Positions 6,849-13,501 of a stretch of 13,501 nucleotides of DNA are shown here, piece after piece (the first letter of the stretch is position 1; every line of letters begins with the position of its first letter). The stretch comes from DATDDB01 sp035260545 (lineage in GTDB: Bacteria > Pseudomonadota > Gammaproteobacteria > Burkholderiales > Gallionellaceae), in NCBI GenBank assembly GCA_035260545.1, contig DATFUZ010000038.1, forward strand, positions 1 to 13,501. Direction: 5' to 3'. The notes beneath the pieces were generated by a model. It worked only from the letters and a program-made list of their open reading frames with translations. It was not told the DNA's origin and did no database searches. The position numbers were made by a program, and so were the translations under genes.

Positions 6849-8058
6849 GCTCCACCGCGAGGATGCGCGCCTCCAGTATCCTGAGGGGGATCAGGCTGCG
6901 GTCACTGCAGCCTTGCGCGATGGCGCCTGCGTCCACGCCTTGCACGGCGCGCAGCATCGCGCGCAGGAAATCGGCCTGCGGATAGGCGTCGCCCTCGTGG
7001 CCGCTGCGGCCGCGCGCGTCGCAGGAACACGCCTCAAGGATCTGCTCGAAGCGCTCCGGGCGCCGCAGCGCATCGCAATCCTGCAGCAGTTCGACCACGG
7101 GTTCCGGCCGCAACTGGCGGCTGCGGTGGACCGTGCCGTGATGGCGCGCCACCAGCACGCCGAGGTCGCGGCATTCGTTGGGCACGCGCAGGCGATCGCA
7201 CAGCCCGTGCAGCAGGCGCACGCCGCGTTCCTCGTGCCCGCCGTGGTGCGGCAGCATATCCGCCGGCGTATTGCCCTTGCCAAGGTCGTGCACGAGTGCG
7301 GCGAACCGCACCTCCAGCGCGTAGCCGTGGCGGGCAGCGTCGTCGACCACCATCATGGTGTGGACGCCGCAATCGATCTCGGGGTGGTATTGGGCCGGCT
7401 GCGGCACGCCGAACAGGGCGTTCACCTCGGGCAGGATTTTCGTCAGCGCGCGGCATTCGCGCAGCGTGGTGAAGAATTTCGAGGGTGTCTGCTCCATCAG
7501 GCCGCGCGCCAGTTCCTGCCACACGCGCTCGGCCACCAGCGCATCCACTTCGCCGCTGTCCACCATGCCGCGCATCAGCTCGCGCGTTTCAGGCGCGACG
7601 GAGAAGCCGAAGCGCGCTGCAAAGCGCGCGGCGCGCAGGATGCGTACCGGGTCCTCGCCGAAAGCGGGGCTGACGTGGCGCAGCACGCCGGCGCGCAGGT
7701 CGGCCTCGCCGCCGTAGGGGTCGATCAGCCGGCCGTCCGCGGCCTGCGCCATGGCGTTGATGGTGAAGTCGCGCCGCGCCAGGTCCTGTTCCAGCGTCAC
7801 GTCGGGTGCCGCGTACACGGCGAAGCCCTTGTAGCCGCGCGCGGTCTTGCGCTCGGTGCGCGCGAGCGCATATTCCTCGTGCGTCTCGGGGTGCAGGAAC
7901 ACCGGAAAATCCTTGCCCACCGGCGTGTAGCCCTGGCGCGCCATCTCTTCCGGCGTGCTGCCCACCACCACCCAGTCGTGGTCGCGCACCGGCAGGCCGA
8001 GCAGCGCATCGCGCACCGCCCCTCCCACGCAATAGACTGCCGGACGCTCAGCGTTCAT
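6832..8058 (-). CDS. cca: CCA-adding tRNA nucleotidyltransferase with HD phosphohydrolase domain
   Basis: This 408-residue protein is a class II CCA-adding enzyme very like the Escherichia coli type (412 residues). It adds or repairs the 3' CCA of tRNA from CTP and ATP. The nucleotidyltransferase signature is G12GAVRD17 with catalytic carboxylates D26 and D28, followed by VGKDFPVFLHPETHEEYALARTE-type sequence, RRDFTINA and the HVSPAFGEDPVRILR block. The C-terminal HD domain has H257-D258 in LVHDLGKG, with HHGGH and RHHG downstream, the part linked to phosphatase and 2',3'-cyclic phosphodiesterase activity in this type. It overlaps slt by 11 bases and the glycosylase gene by 17, so it is translated from a polycistronic message. 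The start at 8058 has a poor Shine-Dalgarno but lies at the right distance from GGAVRD. Confidence 0.97.
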   Translation of the reverse strand: MNAERPAVYCVGGAVRDALLGLPVRDHDWVVVGSTPEEMARQGYTPVGKDFPVFLHPETHEEYALARTERKTARGYKGFAVYAAPDVTLEQDLARRDFTINAMAQAADGRLIDPYGGEADLRAGVLRHVSPAFGEDPVRILRAARFAARFGFSVAPETRELMRGMVDSGEVDALVAERVWQELARGLMEQTPSKFFTTLRECRALTKILPEVNALFGVPQPAQYHPEIDCGVHTMMVVDDAARHGYALEVRFAALVHDLGKGNTPADMLPHHGGHEERGVRLLHGLCDRLRVPNECRDLGVLVARHHGTVHRSRQLRPEPVVELLQDCDALRRPERFEQILEACSCDARGRSGHEGDAYPQADFLRAMLRAVQGVDAGAIAQGCSDRSLIPLRILEARILAVEHALAE

Positions 8059-10000
8059 CGGCCATGGCGGGGTCGCCCGCCGTACGCGGCGGAATGACGC
8101 CCAGGCGCTGCTTGAGGGAAATCGCGGGCTGGCCGAACAGCCGCGAGTAGTAGGCCGTATTGCTCATCACCTTCTTGACATAGTCGCGGGTCTCGTCGAA
8201 GGGAATGGTTTCGATATAGATCGCGCCTTCCAGGGGGCGGCGATCGTCGCGCCACTGGTCGGCGCGGCTGGGTCCCGCGTTGTAGGCGGCCGACGCCAGC
8301 ACCGGGTTGTTGTCCAGGCGCGAAAGCACGCTCTTCAGGTAATATGTGCCCAGCTTGAGGTTGGTGCCCAGTTCGGTGAGCAGGGCGTTGTGGTAATGCT
8401 TCAGCCCCATTTTGTGAGCCACCCAGCGCGCGGTCGCAGGCATGATCTGCATCAGGCCGGACGCCCCCACCACCGAGTTCGCGTGCAGTGCGAAACGGCT
8501 TTCCTGGCGCATCAGCCCGTATACCCAAGCCTCGTCCAGGTCGTTGTCGCGCACCGGCTGCTGCATTTCGGCGCGGTAGGGCGCGGGGTAGCGCAGATTG
8601 AAATCATGCAGTTGCCGGGTGCGCTCGGCCGCCTCGATCGAGCGGTCATAGACGCCATTGCGCTGCGCGATCTCGGATGCCGCCAGCAGATGCTTGTCGT
8701 CGTAGTCGCGGATCGCCCACGCCCATTCGCGCGCCGCTTCCGGGTACAGGGCCAGCCGATACAGCGCCAGCGCGCGCTGGATGCCGGGCTGGGCCTGCAC
8801 CTGCTGCACGATCGCGGGGTCGGCGCGGTGCGGGCCTGGTGTGTCGCCCGGCTGGGCCAGTTCGTTGGCCGCAAGCTGGCCGTAATATCCGTACCCGCTG
8901 CTCAGGCCGCGGAACAGGTCGGCGGCCTGGTCGCGCCAGCCCAGGGCTTCCAGCGCGCGTCCCTTCCAGTAGCGCCAAGCCTCGCGCTGGCGCTGGTAGG
9001 GGGGCATGGCATTGATGCTGGTGACCACCTCGCGCCAGTTCAGCGCGCGCAGGGCGGCGCGGGCGCGCCACGCAAGCTGGGGCGGGGCGAGCGGCGCATC
9101 TTTCGCTTGCTGGTACCATTGCAGCGCACGGTCGTCCTGCGCGCGGGCGCCTTCATAGCCGAGCCAGCCGTAAAAATACAGTTGCTCGGCTTCGGCGAAA
9201 TAGGAAGCGATCTTGTCCCAGCGCGCTAGCGCGATGTCCGGCGATTGCTTCGCCAGCCGCCGCAAGGCGAACAGCGCCGCCAGGCGCTCGGCAGGGCCAG
9301 CGTGCGCCAGGTCGGCCGTCGACAGGAAGCGGCCCGGATTGGCGTAGGCCTGGTCCAGCATGGGAGGAAACCGGAAATATTGCGCGGGCAGCCGCGTGGC
9401 GAATTGCTTGGCCAGCGTCACATTGCCCGCTTCCAGCGCCAGGCGGATGCGCGCCCACACGTCGCTTTCGCCGATCACGCCGGCCGCCAGCGCGGCGTCG
9501 AACAGGGGCATGCAGTCCTCGGGGTTGGCTTCCCCCGTGGTCCACAGCCGGCGCGCTTCTATCAGTGCGCCGCGCGGCTGCACCGTGCGGCGCGCCTGCA
9601 GCGAGTCGCAGAGCAATTCGGGGTCTTCGTTCACCAGATGCGGGTACTCGTCGGTGAAGGCGTCCCACTGCTGGTTGTTCGCGAGCTGTTTGAGCCACTC
9701 GCCGCGCAGTTTGTCGATCACCGGCGTATCGGCGGGGCGTGCGAGGAATTTCCGGATGTCGTCCGGATTCTCCGTGCTCAGGTGCATGTGCAGCGAATAG
9801 TAGGCGACGTAGGGCTCGTAGAGGGTGGAACTCAGGCGCGGATAGAGGCGGTCGAGCCCGGCTGCGTCGCCGGTGCGGAAATCGTCGCGCGCCGCAAGAA
9901 ATGCCGCATCGGCGCCGGCGGGCGCATCGATTCCGCCCGGCGCGCGGGCATACGCGGGAGCAATAAGCAGCAGGAGCGTGGCGAGCAGGGCGTTTTTCAT
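8048..10000 (-). CDS. slt: Soluble lytic murein transglycosylase (Slt)
   Basis: This 650-residue periplasmic enzyme cleaves the MurNAc-GlcNAc bond of peptidoglycan, giving 1,6-anhydro products. Residues 1 to about 18 form a signal peptide with a Leu-rich core ending in AYA. A long alpha-helical superhelix domain follows, rich in W, R and A (about 30-450). The C-terminal lysozyme-like domain has catalytic Glu500 in MRQESRF, then GASGLMQIMPATA, and later AAYNAGPSRADQW and ETRDYVKKV, all family hallmarks. Length is close to that of Slt70. The start codon follows a leader without a clear Shine-Dalgarno. It overlaps cca by 11 bases at its 3' end. A TGCTATCCT element on the minus strand at 10029-10037 may be an extended -10 for this gene. 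Confidence 0.96.
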   Translation of the reverse strand: MKNALLATLLLLIAPAYARAPGGIDAPAGADAAFLAARDDFRTGDAAGLDRLYPRLSSTLYEPYVAYYSLHMHLSTENPDDIRKFLARPADTPVIDKLRGEWLKQLANNQQWDAFTDEYPHLVNEDPELLCDSLQARRTVQPRGALIEARRLWTTGEANPEDCMPLFDAALAAGVIGESDVWARIRLALEAGNVTLAKQFATRLPAQYFRFPPMLDQAYANPGRFLSTADLAHAGPAERLAALFALRRLAKQSPDIALARWDKIASYFAEAEQLYFYGWLGYEGARAQDDRALQWYQQAKDAPLAPPQLAWRARAALRALNWREVVTSINAMPPYQRQREAWRYWKGRALEALGWRDQAADLFRGLSSGYGYYGQLAANELAQPGDTPGPHRADPAIVQQVQAQPGIQRALALYRLALYPEAAREWAWAIRDYDDKHLLAASEIAQRNGVYDRSIEAAERTRQLHDFNLRYPAPYRAEMQQPVRDNDLDEAWVYGLMRQESRFALHANSVVGASGLMQIMPATARWVAHKMGLKHYHNALLTELGTNLKLGTYYLKSVLSRLDNNPVLASAAYNAGPSRADQWRDDRRPLEGAIYIETIPFDETRDYVKKVMSNTAYYSRLFGQPAISLKQRLGVIPPRTAGDPAMADER

Positions 10001-10075
10001 CTGGCGGCTGGCGCGACCGGTTTCGTGAAGGATAGCATCTCCGTCCCTGCGTCGCCACCGCCGGGGCGCGATGCG
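10001..10075 (-). promoter_or_regulatory. ribE-slt gap with possible slt promoter
   Basis: This 75-base gap separates ribE from slt, all on the minus strand. TGCTATCCT (10037 down to 10029) fits an extended -10, with a weak TGGCGA 17 bases upstream as -35. No terminator hairpin with a T-tract follows ribE, so read-through from the riboflavin genes is also possible. Confidence 0.3.
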
Positions 10076-10672
10076 TCAGCCGCGGTCGGCCGCCATCATG
10101 CGCTCGACGTAGCGGGCGATCAGGTCGATTTCCAGGTTCACCCGGCTGCCGGCGCGCAATTCGCCGAGGGTGGTCACCGCCAGCGTATGGGGGATCAGGT
10201 TCACTTCGAACGCCATTCCGGTCACCCGGTTCACCGTCAGACTGACTCCGTTGACGGTGATGGAGCCCTTGGCTGCGATATATTTCGCCAGCGCCTGTGG
10301 CGCCTGTATCGCCAGCCGCCAGCTCTCCCCCAGGTCGGTGAACGAAACCACCTCACCCACCCCGTCCACATGGCCGCTCACCAGATGGCCGCCCAGGCGG
10401 TCGGAAAGGCGCAGCGCTTTTTCCAGATTGACGCGCGCACCCTGCTGGTCGACACCTGCCGTGCAATTCAGCGTCTCGCGCGACACGTCCACGGTAAAAG
10501 CGTTCGCCTCCTTTTCGACCACTGTCAGGCACACGCCATTCACCGCAATGCTGTCGCCGAGCTGCACGTCGTCCATGCCCAGCGCCTCGGTGGCTATTAT
10601 GAGACGCAGCCCGCCTTCGCGGTCCTCGGACTTATTGATGGTGCCTACGTCCGCAACGATGCCACTAAACAT
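10076..10672 (-). CDS. ribE: Riboflavin synthase alpha chain
   Basis: This 198-residue enzyme dismutates two 6,7-dimethyl-8-ribityllumazine molecules into riboflavin and the pyrimidinedione precursor. The sequence is the usual internal duplication of two lumazine-binding lobes: MFSGIV at 1-6, GVCLTV at 46-51 and SGHVDG at 98-103 in the first half, and GSITVNGVSLTV at 135-146 in the second, ending with VNLEIDLIARYVE. Full length and intact. The ATG at 10672 comes one base after the ribD stop, so the two genes form a tight translational unit. Unlike many relatives, ribBA and ribH do not follow; slt does. The gene is called ribC in some organisms. Confidence 0.97.
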   Translation of the reverse strand: MFSGIVADVGTINKSEDREGGLRLIIATEALGMDDVQLGDSIAVNGVCLTVVEKEANAFTVDVSRETLNCTAGVDQQGARVNLEKALRLSDRLGGHLVSGHVDGVGEVVSFTDLGESWRLAIQAPQALAKYIAAKGSITVNGVSLTVNRVTGMAFEVNLIPHTLAVTTLGELRAGSRVNLEIDLIARYVERMMAADRG

Positions 10673-10673
10673 G

Positions 10674-11765
10674 TCAGTCCTTTTTGAGTCTTGCCATTAT
10701 GCGCAGGTCGCGCCCCACATGCCGCACGTCCCGCCACTCCAGTTCGATGCGCTGCTCCAGGGCGGTCAATTCACCCAGCGCCGCCATGCCCCGTCCAAGA
10801 TCGCCGAGGAATTGCGGCGCCAGGTAGAGCAGGAGCTCGTCGACAAGATCCTGCTTCAGCAGGCGGCCGTTGAGCTTGCTCCCGGCCTCCACCAGCACTT
10901 CGTTGGCGCCGCGCGCCGCCAGGTCGCGCAGCGCCGCCTGCAGATCCACCTGCCCGGCTGCTGCCGGCGCCCTCACGACCTGCGCTCCGGCCTGCTCCAG
11001 CAAGGCGGCCTTCGCCGCATCCTCCGCGGCGGTGTAGACCAGCAGGCCGCGCTGCCGCAAAAGTTGCGCATCGGGCGGGAGGCGCAACGCGCTGTCCACC
11101 ACCGCGCGCAGCGGCTGGCGCGGCGTGGCCATGCCGCGCACATTGAGTTGCGGGTCGTCCGCGAGCACGGTGCCGATGCCGGTGAGCACTACGCACGAAC
11201 GCGCGCGCCAGTGCTGCACGTCCTGCCGCGCATCCGCGGAAGTGATCCACTTGCTCTCGCCGTTGTTAAGGGCGGTGCGTCCGTCCACGCTGGCAGCGAT
11301 CTTGCTGCGCACCCAGGGCATGCCGTGCGTCATGCGCGCATGGAAGCCGATGTTGAGTTCGCGCGCTGCGGCTTCCATCAGGCCGAACTCGACCTTGATG
11401 CCGGCCTTGCGCAGGCGCTCCAGGCCCTGGCCTGCCACCAGCGGGTTGGGATCCTGCATCGCCGCCACCACGCGCGCCACGCCCGCCGCGATCAGCGCGT
11501 CGGCGCAGGGCGGGGTGCGGCCGAGGTGGCTGCACGGCTCCAGCGTGACGTAGGCGGTCGCCCCGTGCGCCTTGGCGCCCGCCATGTGCAGCGCGTGCAC
11601 CTCGGCGTGCGGCTCGCCCGCCTTCGCATGCCAGCCTTCGCCCGCCATTTCGCCGTCCTTCACCAGCACGCAGCCGACGCGCGGATTCGGGCTGGTGCCG
11701 TACAGGCCGAGCTCGGCCAGGCGCAGCGCACGCGCCATCCACAGACTGTCCGCCGCCGCGAACAT
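10674..11765 (-). CDS. ribD: Bifunctional pyrimidine deaminase/reductase RibD
   Basis: This enzyme carries out two consecutive steps of riboflavin synthesis: deamination of the pyrimidine phosphate made from GTP, then NADPH-dependent reduction of its ribosyl side chain. The ATG at 11765 gives 363 residues, starting MFAAADSLWMARAL as in relatives. A GTG two codons upstream at 11771 would overlap the nrdR stop as GTGA and cannot be excluded. With the ATG, the N-terminal deaminase domain has NPRVGCV near 27-33 and the zinc site HAE (53-55), PCSHLGRTPPC (Cys78, Cys87). The reductase domain starts near residue 150 with SKIAASVDGRTAL and has TGIGTVLADDPQLNVR. Both halves look intact. It lies two bases after nrdR and one base before ribE. 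Confidence 0.96.
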   Translation of the reverse strand: MFAAADSLWMARALRLAELGLYGTSPNPRVGCVLVKDGEMAGEGWHAKAGEPHAEVHALHMAGAKAHGATAYVTLEPCSHLGRTPPCADALIAAGVARVVAAMQDPNPLVAGQGLERLRKAGIKVEFGLMEAAARELNIGFHARMTHGMPWVRSKIAASVDGRTALNNGESKWITSADARQDVQHWRARSCVVLTGIGTVLADDPQLNVRGMATPRQPLRAVVDSALRLPPDAQLLRQRGLLVYTAAEDAAKAALLEQAGAQVVRAPAAAGQVDLQAALRDLAARGANEVLVEAGSKLNGRLLKQDLVDELLLYLAPQFLGDLGRGMAALGELTALEQRIELEWRDVRHVGRDLRIMARLKKD

Positions 11766-11767
11766 GG

Positions 11768-12247
11768 TCACTTGTCCGTCTTGCGCCGCCTGCCGGACGG
11801 CTTGCTGACGGCTTGCACCGCCTCGGTGAAGTCGCCCACGTCCTGGAAGCTCTTGTACACAGACGCGAAGCGGATATAGGCGACCTTGTCGAGCTTCAGC
11901 AGTTCCTTCATGACCATCTCGCCGATCTGGCGCGAGCCGATCTCGCGCTCGCCCAGGCCGAAGATCTTCTGCGTCACCCGGTCTATCGCCGCATCCACCA
12001 GGTCGGTGGGCACCGGGCGCTTGTGCAGCGCGCGGGTGAAGCTGGTGCGCAGCTTGTCCTCGTCGAATTCCGTGCGCGTGCCGTTCTGCTTCACCACCTG
12101 CGGCATGCGCAGCTCGATCACCTCATACGTGGTGAAGCGCTTGTCGCACGACAGGCAGCGGCGGCGGCGGCGGATGCTGTCGCCTTCCTCGTTTTCACGG
12201 GTATCGACCACCTGGGTGTCGGGGTGTTTACAGAACGGACATCTCAT
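11768..12247 (-). CDS. nrdR: Transcriptional repressor NrdR
   Basis: This repressor senses ATP/dATP and binds NrdR boxes to shut off ribonucleotide reductase genes. It has the N-terminal zinc ribbon with Cys3, Cys6, Cys31 and Cys34 (MRCPFC and CLSC), the IRRRRR basic segment, FTTYE, and an ATP-cone domain from about residue 48 to 138 containing RTEFDEDKLRTSFTRAL and ASVYKSFQDV. The ATG at 12247 gives 159 residues and the canonical MRCPFC start, with GGGGGTGA six bases upstream; the adjacent ATG at 12250 would add one Met and has poorer spacing. Genes downstream are ribD and ribE, and glyA lies upstream, an arrangement common in proteobacteria. The ribosome binding site is part of a long inverted repeat described separately. 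Confidence 0.97.
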   Translation of the reverse strand: MRCPFCKHPDTQVVDTRENEEGDSIRRRRRCLSCDKRFTTYEVIELRMPQVVKQNGTRTEFDEDKLRTSFTRALHKRPVPTDLVDAAIDRVTQKIFGLGEREIGSRQIGEMVMKELLKLDKVAYIRFASVYKSFQDVGDFTEAVQAVSKPSGRRRKTDK

Positions 12248-12250
12248 CAT

Positions 12251-12304
12251 TCACCCCCGTAAATCGGCTGTGCGGCCCGATTGCCGTGTCGCGTGCTCGT
12301 TCAT
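12251..12304 (-). CDS. Possible 17-codon leader reading frame before nrdR
   Basis: ATG at 12304 opens a 17-residue frame (MNEHATRQSGRTADLRG) whose TGA at 12253-12251 is immediately followed by the first nrdR ATG. A weak AGG lies six bases before its start. It spans the whole downstream arm of the inverted repeat, so its translation would melt that stem and deliver ribosomes to nrdR. It may equally be chance; the peptide resembles nothing I know. Confidence 0.2.
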   Translation of the reverse strand: MNEHATRQSGRTADLRG

Positions 12305-12336
12305 TCCTCGCCTACCAGCGCGGTATGTCTCATCAT
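12301..12336 (-). CDS. Possible 11-codon frame starting in the duplicated nrdR start sequence
   Basis: The upstream copy of the repeat has tandem ATG codons and encodes MMRHTALVGEE before a TGA at 12303-12301 that overlaps the ATG of the 17-codon frame as ATGA. A GGAG occurs at 12353-12345 upstream, about 12 bases from the ATG. The chained arrangement is visible, but a frame this short has little statistical weight. Confidence 0.12.
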   Translation of the reverse strand: MMRHTALVGEE

Positions 12337-12409
12337 TCACTGCGCGGCTCCTTGCACTCGGGCCGCTCGCCGCGATTTTCGGGGGTGAACGTCATTTCTC
12401 GCTCGAAGC

Positions 12410-13501
12410 TCAGTCGCCGTAAACCGGAAACGCGTCGGTCAGCTTCTTCACCTCGCCCGTGACGCGGGCGATCACCGCGTCGTCGTTGGGCGCCTCCAGC
12501 ACATCGGCGATCAGGTTGGCGAGCTTTTCCGCTTCCAGTTCCTTGAAGCCGCGGGTGGTCATGGCCGGCGAGCCGATGCGGATGCCGCTGGTGACGAAGG
12601 GTTTCTCCGGGTCGTTGGGGATGGCGTTCTTGTTCACCGTAATATGGGCGCGGCCCAGCGCTGCCTCGGCGTCCTTGCCGGTGAGCTTTTTCGCGCGCAG
12701 GTCCACCAGGAACACGTGGCTGTCGGTGCGGCCGGAGACGATGCGCAGGCCGCGCTCCTGCAGCACGCGCGCCATCACGCGCGCGTTCTCTACTACCTGC
12801 ATCTGATAGTCCTTGAATTCCTTGCTCGCAGCTTCCTTGAATGCGATGGCCTTGGCGGCGATCACGTGCATCAGCGGGCCGCCTTGCAGCGAGGGGAAGA
12901 TGGCCGAGTTCAGCGCCTTTTCGTGCTCCGCCTTGGCCAGGATCAGCCCGCCGCGCGGACCGCGCAGCGTCTTGTGGGTGGTGGTGGTGACGAAGTCGGC
13001 GATGCCCACCGGGCTCGGGTAGTAGCCCGCGGCCACCAGGCCGGCGTAGTGCGCCATGTCCACGAACAGGTACGCGCCCACGCTGTCGGCGATCTCGCGG
13101 AAGCGCTTCCAGTCGATGACCAGGGCGTAGGCGGAGGCGCCCGCCACAATCATTTTGGGCTTGTGCTCGTTGGCCAGTTGCTGCACCTGGTCGTAGTCGA
13201 TCTCTTCCTTGTCGTTCAGGCCGTAGGTGATGGCGTGGTACAGCTTGCCGCTGATATTGACCGAAGCGCCGTGGGTGAGGTGGCCGCCGTGCGCCAGGCT
13301 CATGCCGAGGATGGTGTCGCCGGGTTTGAGCACAGAGGCGTAGACGGCCTGGTTGGCCTGCGAGCCGGAGTGCGGCTGCACGTTCGCATAGTCGGCGTCG
13401 AACAGCTGGCGGACCCGCGCGAGCGCCAGCGATTCGGCGATGTCGACGAATTCGCAGCCGCCGTAGTAGCGCTTACCGGGATAGCCTTCGGCGTACTTGT
13501 T
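12410..13501 (-). CDS. glyA: Serine hydroxymethyltransferase, 5' end outside the window
   Basis: This PLP enzyme converts serine and tetrahydrofolate to glycine and 5,10-methylene-tetrahydrofolate in the cytoplasm. The visible 363 residues correspond to Escherichia coli GlyA from about residue 53 to the end, so roughly 52 N-terminal residues lie beyond the right edge. The frame is open to the last base, starting NKYAEGYPGKRYYGG. Clear marks are PHSGSQAN, AHGGHLTHG, the VDMAH segment that contacts PLP, the Schiff-base lysine in TTTTHKTLRGPRGG (the 177th visible residue, equivalent to Lys229), GGPLMHVIA, and TVNKNAIPNDP with TSGIRIG near the C-terminus. No defect is visible. nrdR follows after 160 bases, without a classic terminator between them. 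Confidence 0.97.
   Translation of the reverse strand, partial: NKYAEGYPGKRYYGGCEFVDIAESLALARVRQLFDADYANVQPHSGSQANQAVYASVLKPGDTILGMSLAHGGHLTHGASVNISGKLYHAITYGLNDKEEIDYDQVQQLANEHKPKMIVAGASAYALVIDWKRFREIADSVGAYLFVDMAHYAGLVAAGYYPSPVGIADFVTTTTHKTLRGPRGGLILAKAEHEKALNSAIFPSLQGGPLMHVIAAKAIAFKEAASKEFKDYQMQVVENARVMARVLQERGLRIVSGRTDSHVFLVDLRAKKLTGKDAEAALGRAHITVNKNAIPNDPEKPFVTSGIRIGSPAMTTRGFKELEAEKLANLIADVLEAPNDDAVIARVTGEVKKLTDAFPVYGD

Larger units (their letters stand above)
12242..12340 (-). repeat. 13-base direct repeat duplicating the nrdR start region
   Basis: On the minus strand GTGAATGATGAGA occurs at 12340-12328 and again at 12254-12242, where it carries the tandem ATG codons of nrdR. The copies are 86 bases apart and identical over 13 bases. 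The upstream copy is not followed by zinc-ribbon coding sequence; its frame stops after 11 codons. This may be a remnant of a small duplication or a functional decoy start. Confidence 0.6.
12250..12389 (-). promoter_or_regulatory. Long inverted repeat that could sequester the nrdR ribosome binding site
   Basis: In the glyA-nrdR message, TTCACCCCCGAAAATCG (12389-12373) can pair with CGATTTACGGGGGTGAA (12266-12250) in 16 of 17 positions. After a small internal loop, GCGGCCCGA (12366-12358) pairs perfectly with TCGGGCCGC (12280-12272). After one mismatch, TGC (12356-12354) pairs with GCA (12284-12282). About 28 base pairs result, with an apical region of 69 bases. The downstream arm contains the nrdR Shine-Dalgarno GGGGGTGA, so the structure would hide it. 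The upstream arm begins 20 bases after the glyA stop. The pairing is seen directly; a regulatory role is inference, and it could also be a small palindromic repeat element. Confidence 0.5.

Noticed and set aside
6679..8097. A 472-codon plus-strand frame opposite cca
   Set aside because: Complete shadow of cca with no recognisable motif or ribosome binding site. The similar 480-codon frame at 9245-10687 opposite slt and ribE was rejected for the same reason.
10673..10673. FMN riboswitch or attenuator before the riboflavin genes
   Set aside because: Spaces before ribE and ribD are one and two bases, too short for any leader element; the glyA-nrdR gap does not show the conserved RFN sequence blocks.
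10170..11879. A 569-codon plus-strand frame opposite ribE and ribD, longer than either gene
   Set aside because: The minus-strand genes have complete, conserved enzymes. The plus frame is His/Arg/Ala-rich without motifs, as expected for the antisense of GC-rich coding sequence.
12155..12175. GCG trinucleotide run in nrdR as a possible unstable repeat
   Set aside because: It encodes the conserved arginine run before the second cysteine pair of NrdR and is short.

Overview
This is a GC-rich chromosomal window with ordinary codon use and densely packed housekeeping genes, most likely from a betaproteobacterium. The gene order glyA-nrdR-ribD-ribE, the adjacent aat and bpt genes, and the divergent darP/pmbA pair all point that way. 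I cannot name a genus. No tRNA, rRNA, CRISPR array, insertion sequence or prophage gene was seen. Every major gene is full length except glyA, which runs off the right edge.

Layout. Positions 1-86 are non-coding with nothing recognised. 87-1557 (minus) is the aat-bpt pair, two aminoacyl-tRNA-protein transferases that make N-degrons. 1558-1688 is a divergent promoter gap. 1689-3203 (plus) is a 504-residue protein of unknown role with a PilZ-type c-di-GMP-binding signature near its C-terminus. 3207-3896 (minus) is a carboxylesterase/phospholipase-type alpha/beta hydrolase. 3897-4219 is non-coding and looks like a dispersed intergenic repeat carrying hairpins. 4220-4741 (minus) is darP, divergent from pmbA (4808-6184, plus). 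6255-10000 (minus) is an overlapping slt-cca-uracil-DNA-glycosylase cluster. 10076-11765 (minus) is ribD-ribE, preceded by nrdR (11768-12247) and the 3' end of glyA (12410 to the edge). These last four genes probably share transcription.

Functional themes. Aat and Bpt feed proteins to ClpS/ClpAP. PmbA is one half of the TldD/TldE protease. Cca repairs tRNA 3' ends and DarP matures the 50S subunit. Slt recycles murein. RibD and RibE carry out consecutive parts of riboflavin synthesis, NrdR represses ribonucleotide reductase genes, and GlyA makes one-carbon units for nucleotide synthesis.

The most unusual signal is the 160-base glyA-nrdR gap. It holds a long imperfect inverted repeat that would pair the nrdR Shine-Dalgarno sequence with a complementary stretch just after the glyA stop. 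It also holds a duplicate of the nrdR start sequence and a 17-codon reading frame that crosses the downstream arm and ends immediately before nrdR. Together these look like a possible translational control element. The second notable item is the intergenic repeat at 3911-4200. The rest is conventional core genome.
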